Shown here: positions 35,279 to 47,211 of the stretch, one piece after another
Layout of the letters: every line of letters starts with the position of its first letter
Position numbering within the stretch: the first letter of the stretch is position 1
From: Laguncularia racemosa
Taxonomy: Eukaryota; Streptophyta; Magnoliopsida; Myrtales; Combretaceae
Length of the DNA: 64,000 bases
Direction of reading: 5' to 3'
Assembly (NCBI GenBank): GCA_037954665.1
Contig: JBBMOL010000012.1
Span: 2,914,001 to 2,978,000 of the forward strand
Notes under the pieces: model-generated
What the model saw: only the letters and a program-made list of their open reading frames with translations
Told to the model about the DNA's origin: nothing
The model's database searches: none
Translations under genes and position numbers: made by a program

Positions 35279-36572
35279 ATGTCAGAAGACGGTAGTTTAG
35301 TCAGCAATCACGTTTTAGATGTTGCTCGGGATGTTGAATAACATGGATAACATGGATCAGAGATTCCAGCATTTAGAATAGCATTTTGATGACATGATCA
35401 AGCATTTCAATGCGATGGTATTCAATGCCAATAGAGATAGGTTCGGTGGTGGGATGCGACCTAAGGCAAAGTATGTGCAAGGCAATCTTGTTGTCAAACC
35501 TGTAGCTACAAATCATGAGTTACAGACATACGATGACGATTTGGAGGAGGAAGACCAAGTGTTGTTTGGGGAAGAACGATCACGTAAGAGAGGTGGTGAT
35601 GGTGGCAAATATAGGAGATACGCTAGTGGGTGTGACTTCAAAGACAGTGAGGAATTCAAGTTGAAAGTCAACATTCCTAACTTTAATGATAATTTAAATA
35701 TTGAAAATTTTATTGATTAGATTGCTGAAATAAATAGATTTTTTTAATATATGGAAATTCCTTAGGGAAGGAGAATGAAATTAGTAGCATGTGGACTAAA
35801 AGGGGGTGCTTTAGCATAGTAGGAGAGGCTCTAGAGTGGGTGGTATAGTAAGGGTAAGTAACATGTGAGAACATGGTATATAATTACCTCTCAATTGTGA
35901 GTAGATTCTGTTTCAACAATATTAGAGGTGTCTCTAGGGACAAAGAACTATACATGGTTATACCGCGAAATTCATGCAGTTGGCTGAGAGGAATGACCTA
36001 AGGGAAAATGAGGGTCAGCAAATGACTAGATATCTAAATGGTTTGAAAGTGTAAATTAAGGACAAAATTGGGGTACATGTTCTGCATAGATTAAATGAGG
36101 CTAAGAAAATGGCCTTTGAAGGCCGAATTAATGCTACAAGAAAAGAGTAGTAGGTTTAATGTTGGAAGTAGGAGGTTTAAGGCTGAAGGTTGAAGTAGGC
36201 CTATAGTTGAGAAGAGTAGACCCACATCTGAATTGCAAGGGATGGTTATTGAAAAGAAAGAAGAAAGAGCCAAAGGCAAAAAGCCAATTGAAATAAAGGA
36301 AACACAAAGATAGAACAATCCATATGCAAAGCTGATATTGAGGAAGTGTTACTGTTGCAATCAACTGTGCATCGATCCAATGAATGTCCCAACAGAAGAG
36401 CAATTAATATAGTGGAAAGAGATGAGGAATAAGGAATTAATTATAAGCCTGATGGAAGTGATGAATACTACAAGGAGGAGGATGAATATGACGAGCAAGC
36501 TTATATAATTAGGAAATTAATACTAGTACCAAAGCAAGAGGAACAAACTCAGCGGCATCGGTCATTCCGCAC
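35279..36572 (+). pseudogene. E1 gag, copy 1 (decayed)
   Basis: From the ATG at 35279 the frame reads MSEDGSLVSNHVLD and stops soon because of an internal deletion. Further on, Gag core remnants are readable: FKLKVNIPNFNDNLNIENFID near 35650-35718 and a KLVACGLKGGA segment, then an ERND...Y.NGLK stretch, with many stops. A CCHC-like zinc knuckle remnant lies near 36350-36390. The copy ends at the tandem-duplication junction inside the start of the protease region. Confidence 0.75.
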
Positions 36573-36628
36573 CAATAAGATGGTTTGATCATTTAGTGGA
36601 ATTTTGAATTGCCGAATGTGTGCCTTAC

Positions 36629-36960
36629 TAGTGCAAAGCAAGATGGAGCAAAAGATGGAAAACCATACAAATAAAGAAGACATGTCCACCCGTATGCCCA
36701 TGTCAAGAGGCGTGTTAACGAACATGGCCATTGGCATGTCCATAATTATGGGCATGTTGAGGGATCCAAAAGTAAATTTTCGCAACATGCGTCATAGGCT
36801 TCTATACACTGTATCGAAAACTGTGCTAATCCACAACTTAGTGTTTTATATATTTTTTTAGATCAATTTATCACATATTATGAATTAAAAACAGTTTTAA
36901 GAGAAACACTCTGTCACTTTCTGTAAGTTCTTGGATCGATCGTCAATTGATCTTGTGTCA
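36629..36960 (+). repeat. E1 LTR, tandem-duplicate copy
   Basis: This is the second copy of the E1 LTR, about 332 bp. It is preceded by the same 56-bp flank as copy 1 and followed by a primer site at 36961-36977. Confidence 0.75.
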
Positions 36961-36991
36961 GTTGGTATCAAAGTGAGAAATTCTGGCCAAG

Positions 36992-38304
36992 ATGTCAAAA
37001 GACGGCAGTTTAGTCGGCAATCACATTTTAGATGTTGCTCGAGATGTAGAAGCCCTACGAACCGAATTGCAAGATCAAAGGGCGATGCTGAATAACATGG
37101 ATCAAAGATTCCAGCATTTAGAATAGCATTTTGATGACATGATCGAGCATTTCAATGCGATGGGATTCAATGCCAATAGAGATAGGTTCGGTGGTGGGAT
37201 GCGACCCAGGGCAAAGTATGTGCGAGGCAATCTTATTGTCAAACCTAGCTACAAATCATGAGTTACAGACATATGATGACAATCGAAGGAGGAAGACCAA
37301 GTGTTCTTTGGGGAAGAACGATCACATAAGAGAGGTGGTGATGATGGCAAATATAGGAGATACACTAGTGGGTGTGACTTTAAAGACAGTGGGGAATTTA
37401 AGTTGAAGGTCAACATTCCTAACTTTAAGGATAATTTAAATATTGAAAATTTTATTGATTAGATTGCTGAAATAGATAGATTTTTTTAATATATGGAAAT
37501 TCCTTAGGGAAGGAGAATGAAATTAGTAGCATGTAGACTAAAAGGGGGTGCTTTAGCATAGTAGGAGAGGCTCTAGAGTAGGTGGTATAGTGAGGGTAAG
37601 TAACATGTGAGAACATGGTACATAATTACCTCTCAATTGTGAGAAGATTATGTTTCAACAATATTAGAGGTGTCGCTAGGGACAAAGAACTGTACATGAG
37701 TATACTGTGAAATTCATGTAGTTGGCTGAGAGGAATGACCTAAGGGAAAGTGAGGGTCAGCAGACGACTAGATATCTAAATGGTTTGAAAGTGTAAATTA
37801 GGGACAAAATTAGGGTACATGTTCTGCATAGATTAAATGAGGCTAAGAAAATGGCCTTAAGGGTTGAATTAATGCTACAAGAAAAGAGTAGTAGGTTTGA
37901 TGTTGGAAGTAGGAGGTTTGAGGTTAAAGGTTGAAGTAGGCCTATAGTTAAGAAGAGTAGACCTACATCTGAATTGCAAGGGATGGTTATTGAAAAGAAA
38001 GAAGAAAGAGCCAAAGGCAAAAAGCCAATTGAAATAAAGGAAACGTAAAGATAGAACAATCCATATGCAAAGCTGATATTAAGGAAGTGTTACTGTTGCA
38101 ATCAATATGTGCATCAATCCAATGAATGTCCTAACATAAGAGCAATTAATATATTGAAAAGAGATGAGGAATAAGGAATTAATTGCAAGCCCGATGGAAG
38201 TGATGAGTACTACAAGGAGGAGGATGAATATGACGAGCAGGCTTATATAATTAGGAAATTAATACCAGTACCAAAGCAAAAGGAACAAACTCAGCGACAT
38301 CGGT
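36992..38304 (+). pseudogene. E1 gag, copy 2 (decayed, cut by element B)
   Basis: The frame starts at ATG 36992 and keeps a longer N-terminus than copy 1. The same Gag core follows, with numerous stops. The zinc knuckle remnant (CYCCNQYVHQSNECP) is readable near 38091-38135. Reading ends at CATCGGT, where element B begins. Confidence 0.78.
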
Positions 38305-38757
38305 TGATTCAAAAAAAGAGAAGCACATTTGGTTTTATTATTTGTTATGTTTTGGTTTTACTTGTTTGGTTTATAATTTATATTATTTAATTGCCTACTC
38401 GGTTACATGAGAATAAGGAAACAAATAAATTAAGCAACTTAGGTTTTCCATATTGTTATATATACCCTATATAAGTCGTGTAAGGGGGCGACCATGAGAC
38501 ATCTTATGATTGAGTGAATATAAAATTTCGTGAATTACGAAATATCCCCTTTTTTAGTTCTTTTACAAAAAAAAAAACTCTTCAATAGGAATTCTTAACC
38601 AAATTGTTTGGAAAACCCTTTAATAACTTAGGTTTCAGTCAACAAGTGTGATTGGGGTCTAGTTACGCAACACTTATTCAAAACGATCCTCAGGGTAATT
38701 GAATTCAATAGCGAAGTCGGGGTTCTAAGTTTAGCATACCTAAGGTTTCATGCATCA
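38305..38757 (+). repeat. Element B 5' LTR
   Basis: 453 bp, beginning TGATTC and ending ATGCATCA. It aligns along its length with 44119-44566. TATATAAGTCGTG-type sequence near 38458-38482 is a possible TATA region. Confidence 0.88.
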
Positions 38758-38758
38758 T

Positions 38759-38770
38759 TTGGTATCAAAG
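38759..38770 (+). other. Element B primer-binding site, iMet type
   Basis: TTGGTATCAAAG follows the 5' LTR by one base. It is a one-base variant of the usual TTGGTATCAGAG. Confidence 0.75.
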
Positions 38771-39496
38771 CTTCGGCTTCCTGAATCAAGTAAATTCTAT
38801 CCCTTTTTGTTATTTGTCTATTGTTTATTTTCCATACTCATATCTGAAATTCGTATAAAAAAAATCTTGTTTCAATCAAAAAAAAAAACTCCTTGGAGAC
38901 CGACAACATATAAGTGTAGTTGGTTATTGAAATTCCATTGTTATTTCAATTCCTAGTTCATCTTGAAAAGAATACGTACAAAAAAAAATCAATTCGGTTG
39001 CAAAAGAAAAATCAAGAACCGAAATCTCCTAAAAAGAAAATTCTAGTTTTGGCAAGTTACAATTTAATTGCCAAATTCACTTTTCAATTCCAATCGTAAC
39101 TTATATCTTGCCTTTCTAAATTGTGCATCCGAATTACATTCCATAATTCTTGTTAGATTCAGTGCAAATTTGTTTGTCCACTTGATAGGAAATTGTCTTG
39201 ACTTGTTTCCGAAATTAGTAGTAAGAGATTGTTCATATCTATTAGAACTTTCACTTATTCTTCATTGCACCGTGACTTAAAACCGACTAGTGATCATTAG
39301 GTGTTAACTTAGTGAATTGTGTTGAGGAGATTCCAATCAGAGTTCCTAACAAAGGATTATAAAAGCGGGTTGTAAGGACATATTTGTGAGAGATATACAT
39401 GAGTGAATTGTGAGGAACATATTTTACTTGTGATATCAATTTATTGTTAACTGTAGAAATATATCAGGGCAAAACATAAATGGAGTTGAGAATAGG

Positions 39497-41335
39497 GTGA
39501 TGTTTGAGGAGTTGATGGGAGAGATGAAAAGAATCTTGATGGGTGAACTTGAGCAAATCCATGAAAGAATAGATAAGATAGAGAGGAGTAGGGAACCGTC
39601 TAGCAGTACCACTGTCAGGCGAGGAGTAGGTAGATCGATTAAGGGAGGAGTTAGGATAGAAGAAGGAAAGGATTCTAACTCTAGTGAATATCACCACGTG
39701 AGGGAAAGAGGGAACACCCAGAGGTGTGATAGTAACCTAAGTAGCATTAAGTTGAAAATCTCAACATTTCAGGGAAAGAATGACCTGGAGTTGTACTTAG
39801 AGTAGGAGAGGAAGATGGATCACGTGTTTGAATTGCATAACTATACTAAGGAGAAAAAGATAAAATTGGCTGCAGTAGAGTTTACAGATTATGCGAGCAT
39901 ATGGTGGGATCAACTAGTTCGTAATAGGCGCAGATATAGAGAGTGACCTATTAGCACTTAGGAGGAGATGAAGACCATAATGCAAAAATGGTTCATTCCT
40001 AGTCACTACCATAGGGACTTGCTTAAGAAAGTCTAGGGATTGACATAGGAAACCAAAAGTGTAGAGGATTATTACAAGGAGTTGGAGATAGCCTTGATTG
40101 GGGCTAGAGTTGAGGAGGATGATGAGGTCACTATTGTTAGATTCATCAATAGGTTGAATAGGGAAATAGCTGATGTAGTGGACCTATGCCATTATTTAGC
40201 TATGGAAGAACTGCTGTATAGAGCAATTAAAGTAGAGTGGTAATTAAAATATACGAGTGAACGAAGGACTAGTTCGACTTCCAAATCTCTATAGAAGTCT
40301 AATTGGAAGAGGAACTCCACATATTCAAAGCCTAAGGAGGACGTGAAGGCTAAGAATCCAATTGCTGCACTTAAGGGAAAAACTGACACTACACCCCCTT
40401 CCAGGACTAGAGATATTAAGTATTTTATGTGTCAGGGGTTTGAGCACATTACATCCCAATGTCCAAATCAGAAAGCCATGATTATCTATGATAATGGGAA
40501 TATAGAGAGTGTGAGCTCTGAGAAGGAGGAGTCACAATCGCAGGAGTATAAGGATGTTGACTTAGAGGGACCCATGAGTGGCAAGTTGTATGTCACGAGG
40601 AGAGTACTTAGTGTACAACCCTAGGAGGATGGCGAAGGGATCCAGCATGAACATATTTTTCATACACGGTGTCATGTGCAAAGTAAAGTTTGTAGCTTGA
40701 TAATCGATAGTGGCAACTATACTAATGTCGCTAGCACCTTGCTAGTAGATGAGATGCAGTTGAAAGCTATGAAACATCCGAGACCATATCGATTATAGTG
40801 GTTGAATAAATGTGGGGAGGTTAAGGTGACCAAGTAGGTTCTTATAGCCTTTTCCATAGGGAGCTACAAAGATGAGATTATGTGTGATATGATACCTATG
40901 CAGGCTAGCCACATATTATTAGGGCGACCCTGACAATTCGACAGGAAGATTACATATGACAAGTACAAGAATCAGTATTCATTTGTATTAAACAAAAGGA
41001 AAGTGGTTCTCACGCCACATAAACCATGGGAAGCTAGTGATGATCAGATGCAGATGGCAAAAGAATTCATAGAGAAACACGAAAGTGTGCGAGAGAATGA
41101 TGAGAAAAAGAAGAAGAGTGAGAAACAAACACTAATGAGTTATGAGGGAAAAGAGTCTAAAACATTGAGAGGAGAGAAAATTGTAAGAAAAAGTGAGTGT
41201 AAGAGTGCAATGTTAGTAAGGAAACAACTACTTGTACTTATGTACAAGGATGTTTATTTTACTTATACTGACACTAACATTTCGTTACCTAATAAGGTGT
41301 TTTCTTATGGCTTTGTTACAAGTATAGATGAGATA
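39497..41335 (+). pseudogene. Element B gag-protease (stops, RT lost)
   Basis: One frame runs from 39497 with several internal stops. The Gag core reads YASIWWDQL near 39890-39915. A zinc knuckle near 40425-40465 (Y..C....H....C) has its first Cys replaced by Tyr. The protease active site reads LIIDSGN near 40697-40715, then ILLGRP near 40915-40930. The frame then goes straight to a linker and meets the hAT-like insertion. Stops at 39803-39805 and 40622-40624 sit where relatives carry Trp or Gln. Protease would cut the polyprotein, but this copy is dead. Confidence 0.8.
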
Positions 41336-43562
41336 TAGGGATATAAGCGGGACGGGTATTGTCGGGTTCTCGACCCACCCGTCCTACTAAAAACCCTATA
41401 GGGTTTAGAATGGGTTATAGGTTTTTTTTTTTTTAAAACCCTATAGGGTTTGGAAAGGGTAATGGGACAAATGTTAAACCCCTTGAAAACCCGTACTTGT
41501 TAATAAACACATACACACACACACATATATATATATTTATAATTTAGTTAATAAATATTACTATATATTTAATAAAAAAAATTTAAAAAATAAATTAGAC
41601 CAAGCCATAATCCAATGTCCATTCTAATTTTATAATTGCACTGCTCACAGTCACACATTTACTCACTTTTCAAACTCCAACTCCCTCAATCCCTCATTAG
41701 TTGTCAAACTCAAACACTCACAGTTAAACTACAAGGGCGTCCACACAGAGCACAACGGTTAAAAAAAAAAATCAAAAGAAGCAACAAACAGTGAAACCTT
41801 TTGTCACTCATCATCTTCATCTCACTCGGTCTCATCATCCTCCTCCTCCAATGCAAGTTGTTGTCGCCCGTCGATCATGCATCGTCTCGATCTCGGCTGT
41901 GTAAGCTGTCGTCGGTCACTCATCATCTTGATCCCATCGTCCTCCTCCTGTGCAAGCTACCGTCAGTCACTCATCAACTATCATCAACCGGCTTGTCTAT
42001 CGTCTCGTGGTCATCATCTCGGTCGTTCTCAGTCGTTATCATCGTCCTCTCGATCGTCTCGATCATTGTCTCTATCATCTCGGTCATCTCCATCACCTCC
42101 GTTGTCTCCATCATCTCAGTCATTGTCTTCATTGTCTTAGTCATCTCCGTCATCTTAGTTGTTGTCTTCGTTCATCCGTCATCTTGGTCATCTCTGTTGC
42201 CCCCATTGTCTCGGTCGTCTCAGTCATCTCCATTGCCTCCATTGTCTACTTCGTCTCCGTCATTGTCCAGTGTCTCTCGTCTCTCTGTGGTGGTAAGCTT
42301 AGATCTCACTCTTACTCTCCCAGTTTAATCTAAAGATTTTTTTTTTTCAGTTCTTTATTCTAATAATCTTATTGGGTTTGGATTAATAGTTGAGAGGTCA
42401 GAAATTAGGTTGTTTCTGATGATAAAAAGAGCTTTTTTATGTTATGTTAAATTTATGAAAACCCAATATTTAAAGTAAAGGTCGGTAATCTTAGAAGATG
42501 ACTGTCGGTATCTAATGGTCGTTGGTCAAATGCCCACGATCGGTATATCTTTGTTGCTTAGTGCTGCTATAACTTAACAACAAAAAAGCTCTACGTCGAA
42601 CTTCCTTCTACTTAGCTACGGGGCAACAACCTCTGACCCCCGCACCATTGTGATAGGAGGGGACTAGCCCATATACCCGTTGCACGAGTGGAATACTATT
42701 TAGTCAACTAATCACTTATTACAATCTACTCTAAGTTACTATGCATGCTATGCTGCTTTGTAAAAGTTAAGGCTACTAAGAAATCTCTAAGCAATTTAGT
42801 TGTTAGCTTGAGGATTTATTGTGCATTGTGAATTAATGCATATAAATAAATGCTTTCATGAAGTTTACTTAAAAAGCATTTGGGTTTTAAGAATTCTCCA
42901 AGCTAACTTCCGTAAAAGGCCTTTATTAAGATTTTGCCTAATCTCTAATGTGTTTTATAAGTTTTTTCCCCCTTTCAATAGGTTCAAAGATAGATGATGA
43001 AGAAGATGGGATTTGAAGACTATAAGAGTCAATTATTAAGTAAGAATTCCAAAAAAATATAAGATTAATGCATTTGTTATATGTTTTAGAATTTTTCTCT
43101 TTTTATTAAGACTTGTTAACTATATTTTATTTTTTTGTATTATTTATTAAGTTATATGGTTGATTCAGTAATTTTATTTTATTATAATTAAAAATGTTTT
43201 TACCTCAACAACTTTATTTACCAATATGTAGATTTTTTAATAATATTAAAATACATATGATTAAATATGTTGAAAGTGCAAATATTATTTATTTCCAAGA
43301 ACATAAGCTATATTTTATAAAAATAATCATAATGAATGAGTAAAGATTTTAAACTAATAATAGAATATTTAAAAAAACAATCTAATGGGTTTAGGATGGG
43401 TTTTGGGTTACTTATTAGAATCCTGCAGGGTTTGGGATAGGTAGTAGATATTTCATGAAAAAACCTTATAAGGTTTAAGCCGAGTTTTGGAATTCTATAG
43501 AATAATGGGATGGGTAACGGGATTACTAAGCCCGACCCAAAACCATCTCGCTTACATCCTTA
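41336..43562. mobile_element. hAT-like non-autonomous transposon in element B
   Basis: The 2.2-kb insert has imperfect inverted ends: TAGGGATATAAGCGGGACGGG at the left, and TAAGGATGTAAGCGAGATGG at the right in reverse complement. Flanking 8-bp repeats ATGAGATA (41328-41335) and ATGGGATA (43563-43570) differ at one base. Subterminal GGGTTT and CCCTATAGGGTTT motifs recur near both ends, as in plant hAT elements. No transposase was recognised. The centre holds a low-complexity tract. Confidence 0.78.
41810..42290 (+). repeat. Low-complexity CATCTC/GTCTCGGT tract inside the hAT-like element
   Basis: About 480 bp are built of degenerate TCATCTCGGTCGTCTC-type units. All three forward frames are open for long stretches, giving Ser-, Val/Ile- or Leu/His-rich peptides, as expected of a repeat rather than a selected protein. 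Confidence 0.75.
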
Positions 43563-43957
43563 ATGGGATAACCGTGGATGTGAAGAAATTGGAGGCGATT
43601 CGAAAGTGGCCAAAGGGACGTGTCAGGACCATGTTTCATCCAGGAAAAGGGATTTTGGTGCATTTGAGAATAGAAAGATTTGCAGAGCGACAGAAGTCTA
43701 AATTGCATCCTAAGGGAGATGGACCTTTCCAAGAAGTGGAGCACATCAATTACAACGCTTACAAGATTGACTTGCCAAATCACTATGGTAATGTAAGCAT
43801 AACTTTTAATGTTTCTGATTTTACTCCTTATGATGTAGGTGATTCGAGAACAAATCTTTTCAAGGAAGGAGAGAATGATGAGGATCAGCTAGCATCTAAA
43901 AGGAAGGAACCAAAATCCCATGATCCATTACATAGTATTGGAGGCCCGACGACCTAA
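43563..43957 (+). pseudogene. Element B integrase C-terminal tail
   Basis: After the hAT-like insert, a frame reads a short RT-end piece (VKKLEAIRKWP). It jumps at once to an integrase tail: FHPGKGILVHLR, GDGPFQEVEHINYNAYKIDLP and then a FNVSDFTPYD.GDSRTN segment. The missing middle is a large in-frame deletion of RT, RNase H and integrase core, older than the hAT insertion because the flanking frame is continuous across it. The frame ends at 43957. Confidence 0.8.
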
Positions 43958-44118
43958 GCTAAAGCTAAGAGGATGAACAAAGCTCTACAAGGATTAGTCA
44001 TGGACCTACAAACTAAGGAATCAAGTTACACTAAAAGAGACACAACACTTGTCAACTTGATTCACATGACCATAAAGGGAAGTGATGATTTAGAGGCCTT
44101 AAAATAAATTCCTTTTAT

Positions 44119-44566
44119 TGATTTGAAAAAGGAGAAGCACATTCGGTTTTATTATTTGTTATGTTTTGGTTTTATTTGTTTGGTTTGTAATTTATATTAT
44201 TTATTTGCTTACTCGGTTACATAAGGATAAGGAAACAAATAGATTATGCAACTTAAGTTTTCCATATTATTATATGTACCTTATATAAGTCGTGCAAGGG
44301 GCGGCCATGAGACATCTCATGATTGAGTGAATATACAATCTCGTGAATTACGAAATATCTCCTTTTTTGGTTCCTTTGCAAAAGAACTCTGCCATAGGAA
44401 TTCTCAATCGAATTGCTTGGAAAACCCTTTGATAACTTAGGTTTCAATCAACAAGTGTGATTGAGGTCTAGTTACGCAACACTTATTCAAGACGATCCTT
44501 GGGGTAAGTGAATCCAATAGCAACTTCGAGGTTCTAGGTTTAACATACCTAGGGTTTCACGCATCA
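44119..44566 (+). repeat. Element B 3' LTR
   Basis: 448 bp, beginning TGATTTG and ending CGCATCA, the pair of 38305-38757. E1 protease/RT linker sequence abuts its end directly. Confidence 0.87.
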
Positions 44567-45432
44567 CCTTGGTAGTATGATGTTAACGTCGAGCATGTAA
44601 GCAAGTAAAACGTGTATAGGTCAAAGAAGGATGGGGTGAAGTTTACTCTTTTGCCTCTAAAGCTAGCCAATCATCTCAAGCCTTCTAAGTGAAAGGACAC
44701 TCTTTCATAATGATTACACAGTCTGAAAAGGAGATAGAAGATACTATGAAGGAGTCCTAGAATGTACACACATTGATTGTGAAATGGGTCTTAACAGTGG
44801 ATAGGGATGAGAAGGTTGAGGAGGTACTAGATAGTATCAAGGGTTTGTTAGATGAATTCAGTGAGGTATTACTTGATGACTTACCAGAAGGCTTACCTCC
44901 CATGAGGGACATACAGCACCACATTGATTTGATTCCTGGTGCCATTTTGCTAAATCTACCATATTATAGGATGAACTTGAAGGAGATAGAAATATTACAA
45001 GAGAAGGTACAAGAGTTGATTTGAAAGGGATTCATGAGGGACACCATAAGCCCATGTGTTATACCCGCCTTATTAACCCCAAAGAAATATGGGAGTTGGA
45101 GGATGTACATAGATAGCAAGGCTATCAACAAAATTATCATTGGGTATAAATTCCTAATTTCAAAGCTAGAAGATATTCTAGACCAATTGAGTAGAGATGC
45201 CATATTTTCAAATATTGATTTGAGAAGCGACTATCATAAATTCAGGATTAAGCCAAGGGATGAGTGGAAGACGACTTTCAAGACTAAAGAGGGCCTATAT
45301 AAGTGGCCGGTTATGCTTTTTGGCCTCAAGAATGTACTGAGCACTTTTATGAGGGTTATGAACCAAGTATTGAAACCTTTCATTGGTCGTTTTATTGTTG
45401 TTTACTTTGATGATAGCCTCATATATAGTAGG
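44567..45432 (+). pseudogene. E1 reverse transcriptase, N-terminal part
   Basis: This begins within the E1 protease-RT linker (PW, stop at 44573-44575, YDVN). It continues through FTLLPLK, DLPEGLPPMR and HHIDLIPGA to the RT core, with RMYIDSKAINK and IFSNIDLRSDYHKFRI in order. The catalytic YFDD box is at about 45405-45416. Reading breaks at 45432, where the Ogre-like LTR begins, and continues at 59336. Several stops are present. Confidence 0.88.
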
Positions 45433-46492
45433 TGTAAACACCCCATTTTTGCCCTAGGAATGAACAATAATTGTCGAGTCTAATTTTTTTAATTTCCGTT
45501 CCTAATCCGATCTAAACTAAACCCTATGCTCATCTAATCTAGATCCTCGACTTGAATTAGGAATTTCGTTTGATTTTTGGAGTCGCCACCCAACTGTTGT
45601 TGGGAAAAATTGAATTAAGACTAAAGGAGCGGATTAGTCTTAATTTGGACTACTAGTCGTCGTTATTTCCTCTTCTCGTTTTTGTGAGAAGAGAAAAAGG
45701 GAAAACCAGAGTTTCTAAGTCCGGAGGCTAACTTATTAAAACCTATGCGGTTACCACCTAATCTCTTAAAATTGTTCATCTTTAGAAATGTGTTTCATTG
45801 TGTTTTTAATTTATTTCAAGAAAATGATTTTTTATTCATTTTAGGGGGTTGACCCGAATGGGTGCCTACGTACCTACTACTCAGGATCAAACAAGCCGTA
45901 GTTCGCTTTTTTGAAAACCTTTAGATTTGTTGATGAATTTTAATTTTGCAAACTCTTTTAGTTTAAGTTCTTAATATCTTTGGGATTTTTCTAAAAATTT
46001 CTAAGCCTAAACTTTGAATTTGATTTTTGAAAATGATTTTGAGGGAAAACATCAATTTTGATTTATTTGATGAAAATGACTTTTCTAAGTGCTAAAACTT
46101 TTTTTTTTTTATTTTTGTATTTTTTTTAATATTTTATTAATTTTTATGATGATTTTTGTGATTTTTATAAGTTTTGTGATTTTTATAATTTTTTTATTTG
46201 TTGAAAATTTTATCCTAAGTTTATTTTCTATCCTATTTTGAAATCTAAAACTTTATTATTACTTTCCTAATATTTTTATTGTTTTTCTTTTTTATTACTT
46301 TTTTTCTTATTTCCTATTTTCTATTTTCTACATTATTAAATTCTAGAAAAATATAATTTCTACATTTTCCTATTTATTGAAAATATAAATAAATAAATGG
46401 CTAACAAAATAATAAATAATAATAAACAAATTCAACATAAACAAATAAACAAAATAAATAAATAAATAATAATAATAAATCTGGAAAATCCG

Positions 46493-46501
46493 ACTTACCT
46501 G
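46493..46501 (-). other. Conserved splice donor in the reversed solo LTR
   Basis: On the minus strand it reads CAG then GTAAGT. The same position is conserved in the other three LTR copies. Confidence 0.7.
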
Positions 46502-47146
46502 GATCCGGATCGGTGCGCGGGTCGGGTCGGATCAGGTCGGGTCGAATCGGTCGGACACGGCGGCGGTATTGGCTCGTTCACGGCGTTCCGGCGGTCGTTT
46601 GCGGCGGGTGAAGTGTCGAATCCTAGCTTCTCGAGGGTGCTGAGTCTGATGGTGGTGGCGGTTTACTCCCAGAACGTCTCCTTACGGCGGTTCAACTCCA
46701 ATCGGCGGCCGCGAACTTGGATCTCCTCCGATCTACGCTCTTTTTTCTCTCTCTCGCAATTTTGATCTGTGTTTTAGCTTCTTCACCTCCTCCTCTATTT
46801 ATAGGCGCTTGAAATCGAGCTAGATAAGCTCGGATTTCCTCCGATTGAAGCTGATCGATTTTCGGTTGAAAAACCAACTCCGATCCGTGCTTATCCAACG
46901 ATTTGTTGCGATTTGATTCCAATTAGATAGTGTTTATCTTATTTCTGTTGAAGATTTGTTGGATTCGTGCAAAAAAATCGGATCAAAACGGTCGAAATAC
47001 GAATTTTTCTTCTCGCCGGTGATCTCGGGCTCGAGGTAGGGGATGATCACGCGCCCGGCGCGTGTGTTTCTTCCAGCCAATCAGATGCTGCCACGTGTCA
47101 CTAGATAAGTCGAAAAATTACAAAACGCGGAAACTGCGTCCTCCGC

Positions 47147-47211
47147 GATTCGAAACTGAGACCTCGACCCCCTGCGCGCGCGATTAGACACGGTTCGGAC
47201 CAGCTGAGCTA
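47147..47211 (-). other. tRNA-like block (A and B boxes) in the reversed solo LTR
   Basis: On the minus strand, TAGCTCAGCTGG (47200-47211) fits the Pol III A-box and GTTTCGAATC (47147-47156) fits the B-box. This is the best A-box of the four copies, and the D-arm-like GCTC...GAAC is visible. A TTGCATATATGCAA palindrome lies upstream at 47244-47257. Confidence 0.65.

Larger units (their letters stand above)
34855..38304 (+). repeat. 1.7-kb tandem duplication of the 5' end of gypsy element E1
   Basis: The segment 34855-36572 is repeated directly as 36573-38304. Each unit holds 56 bp of flank (starting CAATAAGATGG), an LTR, a primer site and gag. Because the 5' flank is copied too, this is a segmental tandem duplication rather than LTR-LTR recombination. 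Copy 1 lacks a 36-bp piece of gag that copy 2 keeps near 37049-37090. Copy 2 is cut short by element B. Confidence 0.88.
38305..44566 (+). mobile_element. Ty3/gypsy element B, nested in E1 gag copy 2
   Basis: Two LTRs (38305-38757 and 44119-44566) flank gag-protease remnants and an integrase tail. The RT, RNase H and integrase core are missing. A mutated initiator-Met primer site follows the 5' LTR. The left target site is TCGGT (38300-38304), but the right flank starts CCTTG, so the pair does not match. E1 sequence on the right resumes beyond the protease, showing a deletion that begins at the LTR edge. A hAT-like element sits inside (41336-43562). Confidence 0.85.

Noticed and set aside
41801..42333. 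Long overlapping open frames (up to 175 codons) in the hAT-like element
   Set aside because: They are all products of a low-complexity CATCTC-type repeat that is open in three frames at once.
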